This document shows, in pieces, positions 10,954 to 21,459 of a stretch of 64,000 nt of DNA. The DNA comes from an uncultured Pelagibacteraceae bacterium (GTDB taxonomy: Bacteria; Pseudomonadota; Alphaproteobacteria; Pelagibacterales; Pelagibacteraceae). The notes beneath the pieces are model-generated. The model saw only the letters and a list, made by a program, of their open reading frames with translations, had not been told where the DNA came from and searched no databases. The stretch spans positions 109,674 to 173,673 of the forward strand of contig CABYTL010000002.1 of NCBI GenBank assembly GCA_902521805.1, read 5' to 3'. Each line of letters begins with the position of its first letter. Position 1 is the first letter of the stretch. A program made the translations under genes and the position numbers.

Positions 10954-12717
10954 TTAATTGAATTTAAAATTCATTATATTTGAACTACCTGAAATAGCTG
11001 ATTTATAATGCTGTTCTGCCCTGGGTAAAACTTTATCAAAATAAAATTTGGCAGTATTTATCTTGTCCTCATAAAATTTTTTATTTTCCTGATAATCTTT
11101 AAAACTTACATTTAAAACCTTTATCCACGAAAAAGCTAATGATACATATCCAAGTGTTTTTAAATAATCATTCGCAGCTGCACTCACATCATCTTTTTTA
11201 TTTTCTATTCTCTCGATGGTCCATTCACTAAACTTTTTGAGTATATTTAGATAATGATTAAAATCATCTATAAAAGGCTTAACTTTTTCATTATTTGAGT
11301 TAGTTTCAGACCTCACAGTATCTAAAAATTTATTAATTATATTTCCATTTTTATTTGATAATTTTCTAAAAACTAAATCAGCTGCTTGAACAGAATTTGT
11401 TCCTTCATAAATAGGAGTTATTCTATTGTCTCTATAAAATTGCTCTATACCTTGATCTTTTGTATAACCATATCCACCAAATATTTGCATTGCATCACTT
11501 GTGATTTCCATTCCTAAATCTGAAAACAATGACTTAACAACTGGTGTCATTAATGAAACCATATCCGAAGCTTCTTGTTTAATCTTTTGATCATTGTGAT
11601 TTAAGCTTACTTCGGTTTGTTGTGATAACCAAAAACATAATGCTCTTTCTCCTTCAATTATAGATTTCATATTCAATAAAGTTTTTCTTATATCAGCATG
11701 TTCAATAATTAAGTCAGCATTCCCATTTTGTGAGTTATTATTACTTTTTCCTTGCTTTCTCTCCTTCGCATAGCTTAATGAATTTTGATAAGCAATTTCT
11801 GAAATTCCTAACCCTTGAATTCCTACAACTATTCTCTCTAAATTCATCATCGTAAACATCTGACTAAGTCCTTTATTTTTAGGACCAATCATAATACCAG
11901 CTGCTTCATCGAAATTTAAAACACAAGTAGCAGAACCTTTAATACCCATTTTTGTTTCTATTGATCCTGTGGATATTCCATTTCTTGATCCAATAGTTCC
12001 GTCATCTTTAACTATAAATTTTGGAACTAGAAATAAACTTATTCCCTTTGTGCCTTTGGGAGCGTCTGTTGTTCTTGCTATTACTAAATGAATAATATTT
12101 TCAGTTAAATCATGGTCACCTGATGTAATAAATATTTTTTGACCTGTAATTTTATAAGTACCATTTGGTTGTTCTACCGCTTTTGTTTTTAATAAACCTA
12201 AATCTGTACCACAAACTGGCTCAGTCAAACACATAGTGCCACTCCACCTTCCCTCAACCATTTTTGGGAGGTATTTGTCTTTAATTTCATCTGTTGCATG
12301 ATGGTGAATACAATTATAAGCACCAAGTGTTAATTCACTGTAGAGTTTAAACGCTAAACTAGCAGACGATATCATTTCATCAAAAAATGCGCTTACAGTT
12401 CTAGGCATACCTTGTCCACCATATTTTGGGTCACAAGATAATGAGGTCCAACCATCCTCAATATATTTCTGATAAGCTTCTTTATATCCTGGAGGTGTTC
12501 TTACAACACCATTTTCTAAAATCGCTGGATTTTCATCTCCTGCTTTCGCAAGAGGTAAAATTAAATTTTGATTAATCTTAGCAGCTTGGTCTAAGATGTC
12601 TTTAACAAGGTCTGGACTTACCTCTTTATATTTTTCTAACTCATTATAATTTTTATTATCTCTTAATTTTTCAAAAAGAAACATCATATCTTCAACTGGT
12701 GCTGTATAGCTTGGCAT
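10954..12717 (-). CDS. dmdC: Acyl-CoA dehydrogenase, probable methylmercaptopropionyl-CoA dehydrogenase
   Basis: 587 aa long-form ACAD; QIFGGYGYTKDQGIEQFYRDNRITPIYEGTN; next to dmdB. Confidence 0.87.
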   Translation of the reverse strand: MPSYTAPVEDMMFLFEKLRDNKNYNELEKYKEVSPDLVKDILDQAAKINQNLILPLAKAGDENPAILENGVVRTPPGYKEAYQKYIEDGWTSLSCDPKYGGQGMPRTVSAFFDEMISSASLAFKLYSELTLGAYNCIHHHATDEIKDKYLPKMVEGRWSGTMCLTEPVCGTDLGLLKTKAVEQPNGTYKITGQKIFITSGDHDLTENIIHLVIARTTDAPKGTKGISLFLVPKFIVKDDGTIGSRNGISTGSIETKMGIKGSATCVLNFDEAAGIMIGPKNKGLSQMFTMMNLERIVVGIQGLGISEIAYQNSLSYAKERKQGKSNNNSQNGNADLIIEHADIRKTLLNMKSIIEGERALCFWLSQQTEVSLNHNDQKIKQEASDMVSLMTPVVKSLFSDLGMEITSDAMQIFGGYGYTKDQGIEQFYRDNRITPIYEGTNSVQAADLVFRKLSNKNGNIINKFLDTVRSETNSNNEKVKPFIDDFNHYLNILKKFSEWTIERIENKKDDVSAAANDYLKTLGYVSLAFSWIKVLNVSFKDYQENKKFYEDKINTAKFYFDKVLPRAEQHYKSAISGSSNIMNFKFN

Positions 12718-12743
12718 AAAAATAGTTTAGGATAATTAGCGAA

Positions 12744-13850
12744 TTATTGCAATTTTGAAATTATCGCATCACCCATTTGAGAAGTTGAAACCTCTTTGGT
12801 TCCATTAGATAAAATATCCTTTGTTCTTAAGCCATCATTTAATACATCTTGGACTGCTTTTTCTAAGGATCCAGCCTCTTTATCGAGGTCTAATGAGTAT
12901 CTCAATGCCATGGCAAAACTTAATATTGTGGCAATAGGATTGGCTATTCCTTTTCCGGCTATATCAGGCGCAGAACCATGTATAGGTTCATACATCGCCC
13001 TCATTTCACCGTCTTTATTTTTAGCACCTAAAGATGCAGAAGGTAAAAGACCCAAAGATCCTGTCAGCATCGAAGCTTGATCAGACAACATATCTCCAAA
13101 TAAATTATCGGTAACTATTACATCAAATTGTTTGGGATTTTTTAATAATTGCATCGCGCAGTTATCAGCTAACATATGACTTAACTCTATTTCTTTATAT
13201 TCTTTATCTCGAAGACTCTGCACTTCTTCTCGCCATAGAAGTCCCGCTTCCATAACATTTGACTTTTCACATGAAGTAACTCTATTCGATCTTTTCTTTG
13301 CGAGTTCAAAAGCCACTCTTGCAACTCTGGTAATTTCTGAACTAGTATATGAATGAGTATTAATTCCTTTTCTCTCTCCATTTTCAATTGGTTTAATTCC
13401 TCTTGGTTCACCAAAGTAAATTCCACCCGTAAGTTCTCTCACGATCATTATATCTAATCCAGATACGACCTCCGGTTTTAAAGTCGAAGCATCTACTAAT
13501 TGTTGAAAACAAATTGCTGGTCTTAAATTTGCAAAAAGTTTTAGTTCTTTTCTTAATTTTAGTAAAGCTCTCTCTGGTTTTTTTGCAAACTCAACATTAT
13601 CCCATTTAGGACCTCCAACAGCACCTAACATTATAACCTCACTTTCAAGCGCTTTATAAAAAACTTCATCAGTAATAGGAGTATCATTTTTATCGTAAGA
13701 ACAACCTCCAACCAAATCTTCATCTATTTGAAAATCTAAAGACTTTTTTTTATTAAACCATTCAATTATCTTTCTTACCTCAGAGATAACTTCTGGTCCA
13801 ATACCATCGCCCGACAACAATAGAATTTTTCTTTTTCTTACTTTAATCAT
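12744..13850 (-). CDS. leuB: 3-isopropylmalate dehydrogenase
   Basis: 368 aa; [37 protein letters not shown]. Confidence 0.97.
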   Translation of the reverse strand: MIKVRKRKILLLSGDGIGPEVISEVRKIIEWFNKKKSLDFQIDEDLVGGCSYDKNDTPITDEVFYKALESEVIMLGAVGGPKWDNVEFAKKPERALLKLRKELKLFANLRPAICFQQLVDASTLKPEVVSGLDIMIVRELTGGIYFGEPRGIKPIENGERKGINTHSYTSSEITRVARVAFELAKKRSNRVTSCEKSNVMEAGLLWREEVQSLRDKEYKEIELSHMLADNCAMQLLKNPKQFDVIVTDNLFGDMLSDQASMLTGSLGLLPSASLGAKNKDGEMRAMYEPIHGSAPDIAGKGIANPIATILSFAMALRYSLDLDKEAGSLEKAVQDVLNDGLRTKDILSNGTKEVSTSQMGDAIISKLQ

Positions 13851-14448
13851 TAAATATCCAAGGTCTTTTTTCTTTTAAATTTTTTTCAAAATTTTGAATT
13901 TTATCAGATTTGTTTAAAGAGAGAGATATATCGTCTAATCCCTCTAACAAACATTTTTTCTTAAATGTATCTACTTTAAAGTTTATTTCACTGTTTCCAT
14001 AACCAATTTTCTCTTCATTGAGGTCTATAGAAATTTCCTCTTCTCTTTTTGCATATTCTGATAACTCTTTTATTTTACTTTCTTCGAGGATGATTGGTAA
14101 AATTCCATTTTTAAAACAATTATTATAAAAGATATCTGCAAAACTTGAGCTAATCACACAAGTGATCCCAAAGTCCAAAAGTGCCCATGGCGCATGTTCT
14201 CTTGACGATCCACAGCCAAAATTTTTACCAGCTATCAAAATTTTTGATTTATCAAATGGATCTTTATTAAGAATAAAATTGTTGATTTTTTTCCCTTGAT
14301 CATCATATCTCATCTCAAAAAATAAATTTTTACCTAAACCGGTTCTTTTAATAGTCTTTAAAAATTGTTTTGGAATAATCATATCTGTATCAATATTAGC
14401 TATTGGTAAATATGCCGGTATACTTTTTAATGAATTGAATTTTTTCAT
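13843..14448 (-). CDS. leuD: 3-isopropylmalate dehydratase small subunit (start reset to internal Met MKKFNS)
   Basis: [29 protein letters not shown]. Confidence 0.94.
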   Translation of the reverse strand: MKKFNSLKSIPAYLPIANIDTDMIIPKQFLKTIKRTGLGKNLFFEMRYDDQGKKINNFILNKDPFDKSKILIAGKNFGCGSSREHAPWALLDFGITCVISSSFADIFYNNCFKNGILPIILEESKIKELSEYAKREEEISIDLNEEKIGYGNSEINFKVDTFKKKCLLEGLDDISLSLNKSDKIQNFEKNLKEKRPWIFND

Positions 14449-14449
14449 A

Positions 14450-15853
14450 TTAGTTCTGGTACTTTCTAACATCATCAAGGCTTCCAGAGATTGCTGCAGC
14501 AGCAGCCATGCCCGGACTTACTAAATGAGTTCTTCCACCTCTGCCTTGTCTACCTTCAAAATTTCTATTTGATGTAGACGCACATCTTTCCTCTGGTTTT
14601 AATTTATCTGCATTCATGGCTAAACACATTGAACAACCTGGCTCTCTCCATTCAAACCCTGAATTAAGAAAAATTTTATCTAAACCCTCTTGTTCTGCCT
14701 GTTCTTTAACTAATCCTGATCCTGGAACAACCATTGCTTGAACATGTGAAGCAATTTTTTTATCTTTTAAAATTTTTGCTGCCTCTCTCAAATCCTCTAT
14801 TCTACCATTTGTACAGCTACCAATAAAAACTTTATCAATCTTAATATCTTTAGCAGCAGTATTTGGTTTTAACCCCATGTAATTTAATGCTCTTTCTAAA
14901 GAGTTTTTTTTATCTTCATCAGTCTCGGTTTGTGGATTTGGTACTTTTCCATCAATTGTAATCACATCCTGAGGAGAAGTCCCCCAAGTTACCATGGGCA
15001 AAATCTCGCTAGCTTTTAAATTTATTTCCTTGTCAAATTTAGCTTCCTCATCAGTAATTAAAGACATCCAATATTCTAAAGCTTTATCCCAATTTTGTCC
15101 TTTAGGAGACATTGGTTTGCCTTTCAAGTATTCAAATATTTTTTCATCAGGAGCGATTAATCCTGCTCTTGCTCCACCCTCAATACTCATGTTGCAAATT
15201 GTCATTCTTTGTTCAACACTTAATGAACTAATAAGGTCTCCAGAATATTCAATCACACAACCAGTACCACCTGCGGTCCCAATTTTACCAATTATTTGAA
15301 GAATAACATCTTTTGAAGTAACTCCTAATGGCAGGTTTCCATTAATATTTATTCTAAAGTTTTTTGCTTTTTTTTGAACCAAGGTTTGAGTTGCTAAAAC
15401 ATGTTCTACTTCTGAGGTTCCAATCCCAAATGCTAAAGCACCAAATGCTCCATGAGTTGCTGTGTGACTATCTCCACATACAATTACAGTGCCTGGTTGA
15501 GTAAAACCTTGTTCAGGACCCGTAACATGAACAATCCCTTGTCTCTTATCATTCATTCCAAAAATTTTTATACCAAACTGTTTACAATTAGCCTCTAAAG
15601 TTTCTACTTGTATTTTTGACTCCTCATCAGTTATTCCCTTTGACCTCTCAGTAGTAGGGACATTATGATCAGCAACAGCAAGAGTTAAATTGGGATGTCT
15701 AACTATTCGATTAGAATTTCTAAGCGCTTCAAAAGCTTGGGGACTTGTTACTTCATGCACTAAATGTCTATCAACAAAAAGTAAAGCAGTTCCATCTTCT
15801 TGTTGATCTACTAAGTGGTTTTCCCAGATTTTATCGTATAAAGTATTAGGCAT
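14450..15853 (-). CDS. leuC: 3-isopropylmalate dehydratase large subunit
   Basis: 467 aa; [45 protein letters not shown]. Confidence 0.97.
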   Translation of the reverse strand: MPNTLYDKIWENHLVDQQEDGTALLFVDRHLVHEVTSPQAFEALRNSNRIVRHPNLTLAVADHNVPTTERSKGITDEESKIQVETLEANCKQFGIKIFGMNDKRQGIVHVTGPEQGFTQPGTVIVCGDSHTATHGAFGALAFGIGTSEVEHVLATQTLVQKKAKNFRININGNLPLGVTSKDVILQIIGKIGTAGGTGCVIEYSGDLISSLSVEQRMTICNMSIEGGARAGLIAPDEKIFEYLKGKPMSPKGQNWDKALEYWMSLITDEEAKFDKEINLKASEILPMVTWGTSPQDVITIDGKVPNPQTETDEDKKNSLERALNYMGLKPNTAAKDIKIDKVFIGSCTNGRIEDLREAAKILKDKKIASHVQAMVVPGSGLVKEQAEQEGLDKIFLNSGFEWREPGCSMCLAMNADKLKPEERCASTSNRNFEGRQGRGGRTHLVSPGMAAAAAISGSLDDVRKYQN

Positions 15854-15864
15854 TGAAAAAAAAA

Positions 15865-16455
15865 TTATTTTTTTTCTGAAATATTTTTAAGTTTTTTTTC
15901 TGTCTCCATTTCAGACTCGGTCACTTCATTTTTTTGATTTTTGACCTCAGTTGCCTGCTTTTTTGTCTCTGCAACTGATTTATTTTCTATTTTTGCACTA
16001 ATTTCTTCCTCTTTACTTGAAGGAGCTATATTTTCCTCATTAACAGTTTCAGGTTTTACATCAATATCTACACCAATCTTTTTTCTAATTTTTTCTGTTA
16101 TTCTTGCTGATTTACCTGTTCTATCCCTTAAGTAATAGAGTTTAGCTCTTCTTACTTTTCCTGATCTAATAACTTTAATTGAGTCAATAACTGGTCCATA
16201 TAGGGGGAAAGTTCTTTCAACACCCTCTCCAAAAGAGATCTTTCTTACTGTGAATGAAGAGTTTAAATCTCTACTTTTTTTAGCAATACAAACTCCTTCA
16301 AAATATTGAATTCTATCTTTTTTTCCTTCAGTAATTCTAACGCCAACTTTTATTACATCTCCTGGAAAAAAATCTGGTATTTTTTTTTCAGATAGGATCT
16401 TTTTGACACTTTGTTGATTTATATCTTCTATTGTTTTCATTTTTAAATTTATCAA
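15865..16455 (-). CDS. rplS: 50S ribosomal protein L19 with a long charged C-terminal tail
   Basis: L19 core ([16 protein letters not shown]...[18 protein letters not shown]) plus ~60 aa low-complexity tail. Confidence 0.95.
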   Translation of the reverse strand: MINLKMKTIEDINQQSVKKILSEKKIPDFFPGDVIKVGVRITEGKKDRIQYFEGVCIAKKSRDLNSSFTVRKISFGEGVERTFPLYGPVIDSIKVIRSGKVRRAKLYYLRDRTGKSARITEKIRKKIGVDIDVKPETVNEENIAPSSKEEEISAKIENKSVAETKKQATEVKNQKNEVTESEMETEKKLKNISEKK

Positions 16456-16456
16456 A

Positions 16457-17143
16457 CTAATTTTTTTTATATTTTTCCCACAAATCAGGTCTTCGGTCGC
16501 GTGTTATAGCCTCTGATTGAGATAAACGCCAGTCTTTAATTTTAGCATGATCTCCAGATAAAAGTACATCGGGCACTGATTTTTTCTCCCAAATTTGTGG
16601 TTTAGTATATTGTGGGTATTCTAAAAGTCCATTTTCAAAAGTTTCATCAAATACTGATTTATTGTTTCCTAAAACTCCAGGCAAAAGTCTTAATATACTA
16701 TCTAAAACTACAAAAGCAGCAGTTTCTCCACCAGATAGAATGTAATCTCCAACACTTATCTCCTCAATATTTCTTGTAGTAAGAACTCTTTCATCCACCC
16801 CCTCAAAATGCCCACATATTAAAGAAATATATTTTTCTTTTGATAACTCTTGAGCAAGTTTCTGATCGAATTTTTTTCCTCTTGGAGAAAGATAGAAAAT
16901 TCTTTCTCCTTTTTTAGAATTTTGATCAATAGAATTGGCCAAAACATCTGCTTTAAGTAACATGCCTGAACCACCACCATATGGCGTGTCATCTACGGTC
17001 TTGTGTTTGTCTGATGCTGCGTTTCTGATATCAATCACATCTAAACTCCACAATTTTTTATTCATTGCTTTGCCATAAATACCTTTAGCGAGAGGACCTG
17101 GAAAAATTTCTGGATAGAGGGTGAATACTTGAGTTTGTAACAT
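16457..17143 (-). CDS. trmD: tRNA (guanine-N1)-methyltransferase
   Basis: [30 protein letters not shown]. Confidence 0.97.
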   Translation of the reverse strand: MLQTQVFTLYPEIFPGPLAKGIYGKAMNKKLWSLDVIDIRNAASDKHKTVDDTPYGGGSGMLLKADVLANSIDQNSKKGERIFYLSPRGKKFDQKLAQELSKEKYISLICGHFEGVDERVLTTRNIEEISVGDYILSGGETAAFVVLDSILRLLPGVLGNNKSVFDETFENGLLEYPQYTKPQIWEKKSVPDVLLSGDHAKIKDWRLSQSEAITRDRRPDLWEKYKKN

Positions 17144-17157
17144 AAATAAATTTTAGA

Positions 17158-17583
17158 TTATTTTTTTTCTTCTTTTGGAGCTTCTGCCTTTTTAGTTTCT
17201 TCTTTTGGAGCTTCTGCCTTTTTGGCTTCTTCTTTTGGAGCTTCTGCCTTTTTAGTTTCTTCTTTTGGAGCATCTGCTTTTTTTCTATCTTTCTTAGGTA
17301 TTGCTTTTTGAGGATTATTACCTTTACTGGGCATAGGTATTAATTCATTTTCACCCAAGATCCTTGCAACTCTTGTTGTAGGCTGTGCACCTTGACTCAA
17401 CCAATATTTAATTCTCTCAGATTCTAATCCAATTCTCTCTTTTTTTTCTTTTGGTAATAATGGGTTAAAAAAACCAACTTTCTCAATAAATCTTCCATCT
17501 CTCGCAAATCGACTGTCAGCAACAACAACTTTATAAACGGGCCTTTTTTTTGTGCCACCTCTAGATAATCTTAGTTTTAACAT
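17158..17583 (-). CDS. rpsP: 30S ribosomal protein S16 with repeat-encoded tail
   Basis: [41 protein letters not shown], then ([10 protein letters not shown])n. Confidence 0.96.
   Translation of the reverse strand: MLKLRLSRGGTKKRPVYKVVVADSRFARDGRFIEKVGFFNPLLPKEKKERIGLESERIKYWLSQGAQPTTRVARILGENELIPMPSKGNNPQKAIPKKDRKKADAPKEETKKAEAPKEEAKKAEAPKEETKKAEAPKEEKK
17171..17290. repeat. Four-copy 30-bp in-frame tandem repeat in rpsP
   Basis: tcttttggagc(t/a)tctgc... recurs at 17171, 17201, 17231, 17261 (period 30); last copy degenerate. Confidence 0.9.
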
Positions 17584-17595
17584 CTCTCTCCTTTT

Positions 17596-18954
17596 TTATT
17601 TTAATTGATTAAATAATTCTGGGGGTATTCCTTTATCGGACATACCTTTCAGATTTCCTTTTGACATCTTTTTCATCATTTCAGACATCATTTTAAATTG
17701 TTTTAACAATTTATTGATAGTGGCTGGATCAGTTCCTGAACCATTAGCAATTCTTTTTTTTCTAGAACCATCAATTATTTTTGGGTTCTCTCTTTCTTTT
17801 TTTGTCATTGATAAAATTATAGCCTCGTTTTTAGTAATAACATTTTCATCGACTCCTGCTGCATCCATTTGAGATTTTACTTTTGAAACACCTGGCATGA
17901 AAGACATGATGCCCTCAATACCACCCATTTTTTTCATTTGTCTCAGTTGGGTTAAATAGTCTTGCATTGAGAATTGTCCTTTTTTTAAATTTTCCTCTGT
18001 TTTTTTAATATTTTCCTCTCCAAGATCTTGGGTTGCTTTTTCAACAAGAGAAACGATATCTCCCATTCCAAGAATTCTATTTGCAATTCTATCTGGATGG
18101 AAAACTTCAAGATTTTCAATTTTTTCACCAATACCTAAAAATTTTATTGGGACCTGTGAAACAAATTTCATACTTACAGCAGCTCCACCTCTAGCATCAC
18201 CATCGGCCCTTGTTAAAATAATTCCTGATAAATTTACTGTATTGTTAAACTCTTTTGCTACTGATGCAGCTACTTGTCCAGTGAGTGAGTCTGCAACTAA
18301 AAAGGTCTCTGCAGGTTTAATAATATTTTCTATTTGTTTAATTTCACTCATCATCTGCAAATCTATTTGTGTTCTACCGGCAGTATCAAACAAGATAATA
18401 TCAGTACCATTCAAATTTGCTGCACTAATTGCTCTTTGACAAATATCACCAGGTTGCTGATCTTCAATTATTGGGAGAGTCAAAATATTATTTTGTTTAC
18501 CTAAAGATTCTAATTGCTCTTGAGCAGCTGGTCTATAAATGTCTAAGCTGACCATCATTACTTTCTTTTTTTTTGTATTCTCTAAATATCTTGCAAGTTT
18601 AGCAGTTGTGGTAGTTTTACCAGAACCTTGTAACCCAACTAGCATCATTGGTACTGGTGGAACAGCATTTAAATTTACATCATTATTTTTTTCGCCCAAA
18701 AGATTAACTAGTTCATCATAAACAATTTTTACTACCATATCCCCAGGAGATGTTGATCTAATAATTTCTTGGCCCAAGGCTTTTGGTTTAACTTTTTCAA
18801 TAAAGTCTTTAGCAACTTCAAGAGACACATCGGCCTCCAGTAAAGCTTGTCTTATACCTCTTAATCCTTCATCAACCTGATTTTCATCAAGTGATGGAGC
18901 TTTTTTTAAAGAGGAAAAAACTTCCTCGAATTTATTTGTTAAATTTTCAAACAT
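17596..18954 (-). CDS. ffh: Signal recognition particle protein Ffh (start reset to MFENLTNKF)
   Basis: GLQGSGKTTTTAKLARYL, DTAGRTQID, Met-rich M domain. Confidence 0.97.
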   Translation of the reverse strand: MFENLTNKFEEVFSSLKKAPSLDENQVDEGLRGIRQALLEADVSLEVAKDFIEKVKPKALGQEIIRSTSPGDMVVKIVYDELVNLLGEKNNDVNLNAVPPVPMMLVGLQGSGKTTTTAKLARYLENTKKKKVMMVSLDIYRPAAQEQLESLGKQNNILTLPIIEDQQPGDICQRAISAANLNGTDIILFDTAGRTQIDLQMMSEIKQIENIIKPAETFLVADSLTGQVAASVAKEFNNTVNLSGIILTRADGDARGGAAVSMKFVSQVPIKFLGIGEKIENLEVFHPDRIANRILGMGDIVSLVEKATQDLGEENIKKTEENLKKGQFSMQDYLTQLRQMKKMGGIEGIMSFMPGVSKVKSQMDAAGVDENVITKNEAIILSMTKKERENPKIIDGSRKKRIANGSGTDPATINKLLKQFKMMSEMMKKMSKGNLKGMSDKGIPPELFNQLK

Positions 18955-18967
18955 ATTTATTACACAC

Positions 18968-19063
18968 AGCAGTGATCTCACTAGTGGGCGAACCCTCGCT
19001 GACTAGTGTCGATCTCTTTGTTTCCAAAGACACCACAAATTTAATGTATTTGCGGAAACTGCC
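18968..19063 (-). ncRNA. Candidate structured RNA (four-way junction) in the ffh 5' leader
   Basis: Minus strand: GGCAGT/ACTGCT closing stem; CCGCAAAT-(7)-ATTTGTGG; CTTTG-GAAA-CAAAG; GATC..CACTAGT..GCGA-GGGT-TCGC..ACTAGTG..GATC; about 34 bp in 96 nt. G-U pairs in the first two stems become A-C mismatches on the plus strand. Confidence 0.65.
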
Positions 19064-19115
19064 ACAAACTATAATAGAGGTTCAAAAAGTCAATAAATAA
19101 GTTAAATAACTATAT

Positions 19116-19940
19116 ATGGACTTCAAAGCTTTTAAAATGGATGGATTAGGTAATGACTTTGTAATTATTGATAATAGACAAAAAATTACAAATTTAACAA
19201 AGGATCAGATAGTTAAAATTTGTGATAGAAATTTTATTGGCTGTGATCAACTAATATTTATTGAATCAGATAGTTCTGCAGATGCAAGTTTAAGATTTTT
19301 TAATTCAGATGGTGGAGAGTCTGGAGCGTGTGGGAATGGAACAAGATGTGTTGCAGATTTTATTTCAAAAGAAATAAATAATAAATCTATAATTCTAAAT
19401 ACCCTATCTGGAAAATTAAAATCTAGAATATTAGAAAAAAAAATTGTTACAACTGAAATTGGTAAAGCAAGATTAAAATGGAATGAAATACCTTTATTAA
19501 AAGAGATGGATACAAAAAATTTAAATATCAAAATTATTGATACAAATAACAATGAGCATTTAGGTGGCACAGCAATAAATGTTGGTAATCCCCATATTGT
19601 TTTTTTTGTAAAAAAGCTTGAGGATTTTAATATAGAAACTGTTGGCCCTGAGATTGAAAATCATGAGTTATTCCCTAAAAAATGTAATGTAACAATTGCG
19701 CAAATTATCAATAAAAATTTGATCAAAGTAAAAGTTTGGGAAAGAGGAGCTGGTCTCACTAAAGCATGTGGAACAGCAGCATGTGCTACTGCATATGCTG
19801 GTAAATTAAATAATCTTACAGAAAATAAAACTGATATAGAGTTTTCAACTGGAAAATTATCAATTTTTATAGATGAGAATAATTCTATTCACATGAAAGG
19901 ACCTGTTTCGGATATTAAAGAAATAAAGATAAAATTATAA
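19116..19940 (+). CDS. dapF: Diaminopimelate epimerase
   Basis: KMDGLGNDFVIID, GACGNGTRC, TKACGTAACA. Confidence 0.96.
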   Translation: MDFKAFKMDGLGNDFVIIDNRQKITNLTKDQIVKICDRNFIGCDQLIFIESDSSADASLRFFNSDGGESGACGNGTRCVADFISKEINNKSIILNTLSGKLKSRILEKKIVTTEIGKARLKWNEIPLLKEMDTKNLNIKIIDTNNNEHLGGTAINVGNPHIVFFVKKLEDFNIETVGPEIENHELFPKKCNVTIAQIINKNLIKVKVWERGAGLTKACGTAACATAYAGKLNNLTENKTDIEFSTGKLSIFIDENNSIHMKGPVSDIKEIKIKL

Positions 19941-20857
19941 TGGGTATCTTTGATAAATTTAAAATTGGATTTCAAAAGAGTGCGTCAGCTTTCACGTCTG
20001 GACTTAAAGAAATAATTATCAAAAAAGAAATTAATGATGAAAATTTAAATAAAATTGAAGAATTTTTAATTCGGTCAGATGTGGGAGTTGAGGCCGCCTC
20101 TGAGATTAAAGAAATAATTTCAAGAAAGAAAATTGATCCAAATAAAGACTTAAATAAAGAAATAAATTCTATTTTAAAAGATTATATAATTTCCTTGATG
20201 AAACCTATAGAACACAATTCTTTTTTTGAAAAAAAAGAAAAACTTAGCGCGACTTTAGTTTCTGGAGTGAATGGGGTAGGTAAAACAACAACTATTGGTA
20301 AAATAGGAAAAATATTGAAGGCTAACGGCAATAAAGTTATGTTTGCAGCTTCAGATACTTTTCGAGCTGCTGCAATTGAACAATTAGAAAATTGGGCAAA
20401 TAAAGTAGATGTTAAAATAATAAAGTCATCCCAAGGCGCCGATCCAGCCTCTGTTGCTTTTAAGGCAGTAGATGATGCTATTAAAAACAATTTTAATCAC
20501 GTTTTAATAGATACAGCAGGAAGACTCCAAAACAAAAAAAATTTAATGGAAGAATATAAAAAGATAGCTAATGTCACAAAAAAAATAGATTCCAACGCAC
20601 CTCACGATGTTATTTTAGTTTTAGATGCAACTTCAGGACAAAACGTTTTAAATCAAGTAGAAGAATTTAATAAGATTATACCAATAACAGGTATCGTCAT
20701 GACGAAATTAGATGGCACAGCTAAAGGAGGAATTTTGTTAGCATTAGCGAAGAAATATGAAATTCCGATTATTGCATTAGGCTTAGGTGAAAAAGAAGAT
20801 GACTTACAGTTATTTGAGGCAGAAAAATTTGCTGAGGCTTTTACTCAAATTAATTAA
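19940..20857 (+). CDS. ftsY: SRP receptor FtsY
   Basis: GVNGVGKTTTIGKIG, DTFRAAAIEQL, DTAGRLQNK. Confidence 0.96.
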   Translation: MGIFDKFKIGFQKSASAFTSGLKEIIIKKEINDENLNKIEEFLIRSDVGVEAASEIKEIISRKKIDPNKDLNKEINSILKDYIISLMKPIEHNSFFEKKEKLSATLVSGVNGVGKTTTIGKIGKILKANGNKVMFAASDTFRAAAIEQLENWANKVDVKIIKSSQGADPASVAFKAVDDAIKNNFNHVLIDTAGRLQNKKNLMEEYKKIANVTKKIDSNAPHDVILVLDATSGQNVLNQVEEFNKIIPITGIVMTKLDGTAKGGILLALAKKYEIPIIALGLGEKEDDLQLFEAEKFAEAFTQIN

Positions 20858-21410
20858 TTAAATTGCTAGAGATCAAAGGTTTATAGATATTACATTTGTA
20901 ATTATCATTAAATTTATAATGTCCACAATCTTTTGAAAACGAAGAGATTATAAAATCAAATTTACCAGTGGTAGGATAAAGTTGTAGTTTTTTACTACTG
21001 ATGTCATATGTAAAGTTAGCATTTAAACTTTTTACTGCACTAATCATCACTAATGTTTTGTCATCTTTTAATAAATAATATGCAAAATCATCCGGAAATA
21101 CTGGAAAATCATATTCTTGTAAAAAATATTTAGCTTGTGAAGGAAACCACTCATAAGAAATCAAAGGTGATGAGGACTTTGTTAGATGATTAAAAATATA
21201 AAGATCTTTAGGATAATCATTTATATAGTTCTCATTTTCACCTCTAGCTAAAATAGATTTTTCTCTACCTTTAAAATATAAGCTAAACTCTTTATTGTGT
21301 GAGTCCATATGATCTATATGAAATAAATCATCTGGTTGAAAAAATTTATCCTGGGAATAAGCATTAGTAATAATAAAGACCGCAATAAATAAAAAAGATA
21401 ATTTTTTCAT
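20850..21410 (-). CDS. Hypothetical exported protein
   Basis: 186 aa with signal peptide MKKLSFLFIAVFIITNAYSQ; no family recognised. Confidence 0.6.
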   Translation of the reverse strand: MKKLSFLFIAVFIITNAYSQDKFFQPDDLFHIDHMDSHNKEFSLYFKGREKSILARGENENYINDYPKDLYIFNHLTKSSSPLISYEWFPSQAKYFLQEYDFPVFPDDFAYYLLKDDKTLVMISAVKSLNANFTYDISSKKLQLYPTTGKFDFIISSFSKDCGHYKFNDNYKCNIYKPLISSNLIN

Positions 21411-21459
21411 TATCTTTTAATGAATTATAATTCTGAAGTATATTTGTTAAGATTGTGGC

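Noticed and set aside
17085-17273. [13 protein letters not shown]-repeat ORF
   Set aside because: Out-of-frame reading of the rpsP tandem repeat.
18955-19063. ffs / 4.5S SRP RNA next to ffh
   Set aside because: Lacks the GGAAGGAAGCAGCC apical core and is a multi-branched fold rather than a single rod.
18891-19100. 69-aa plus-strand ORF over the ffh start and leader
   Set aside because: Antisense to the ffh N-terminus and crosses the structured leader; no protein-like composition.
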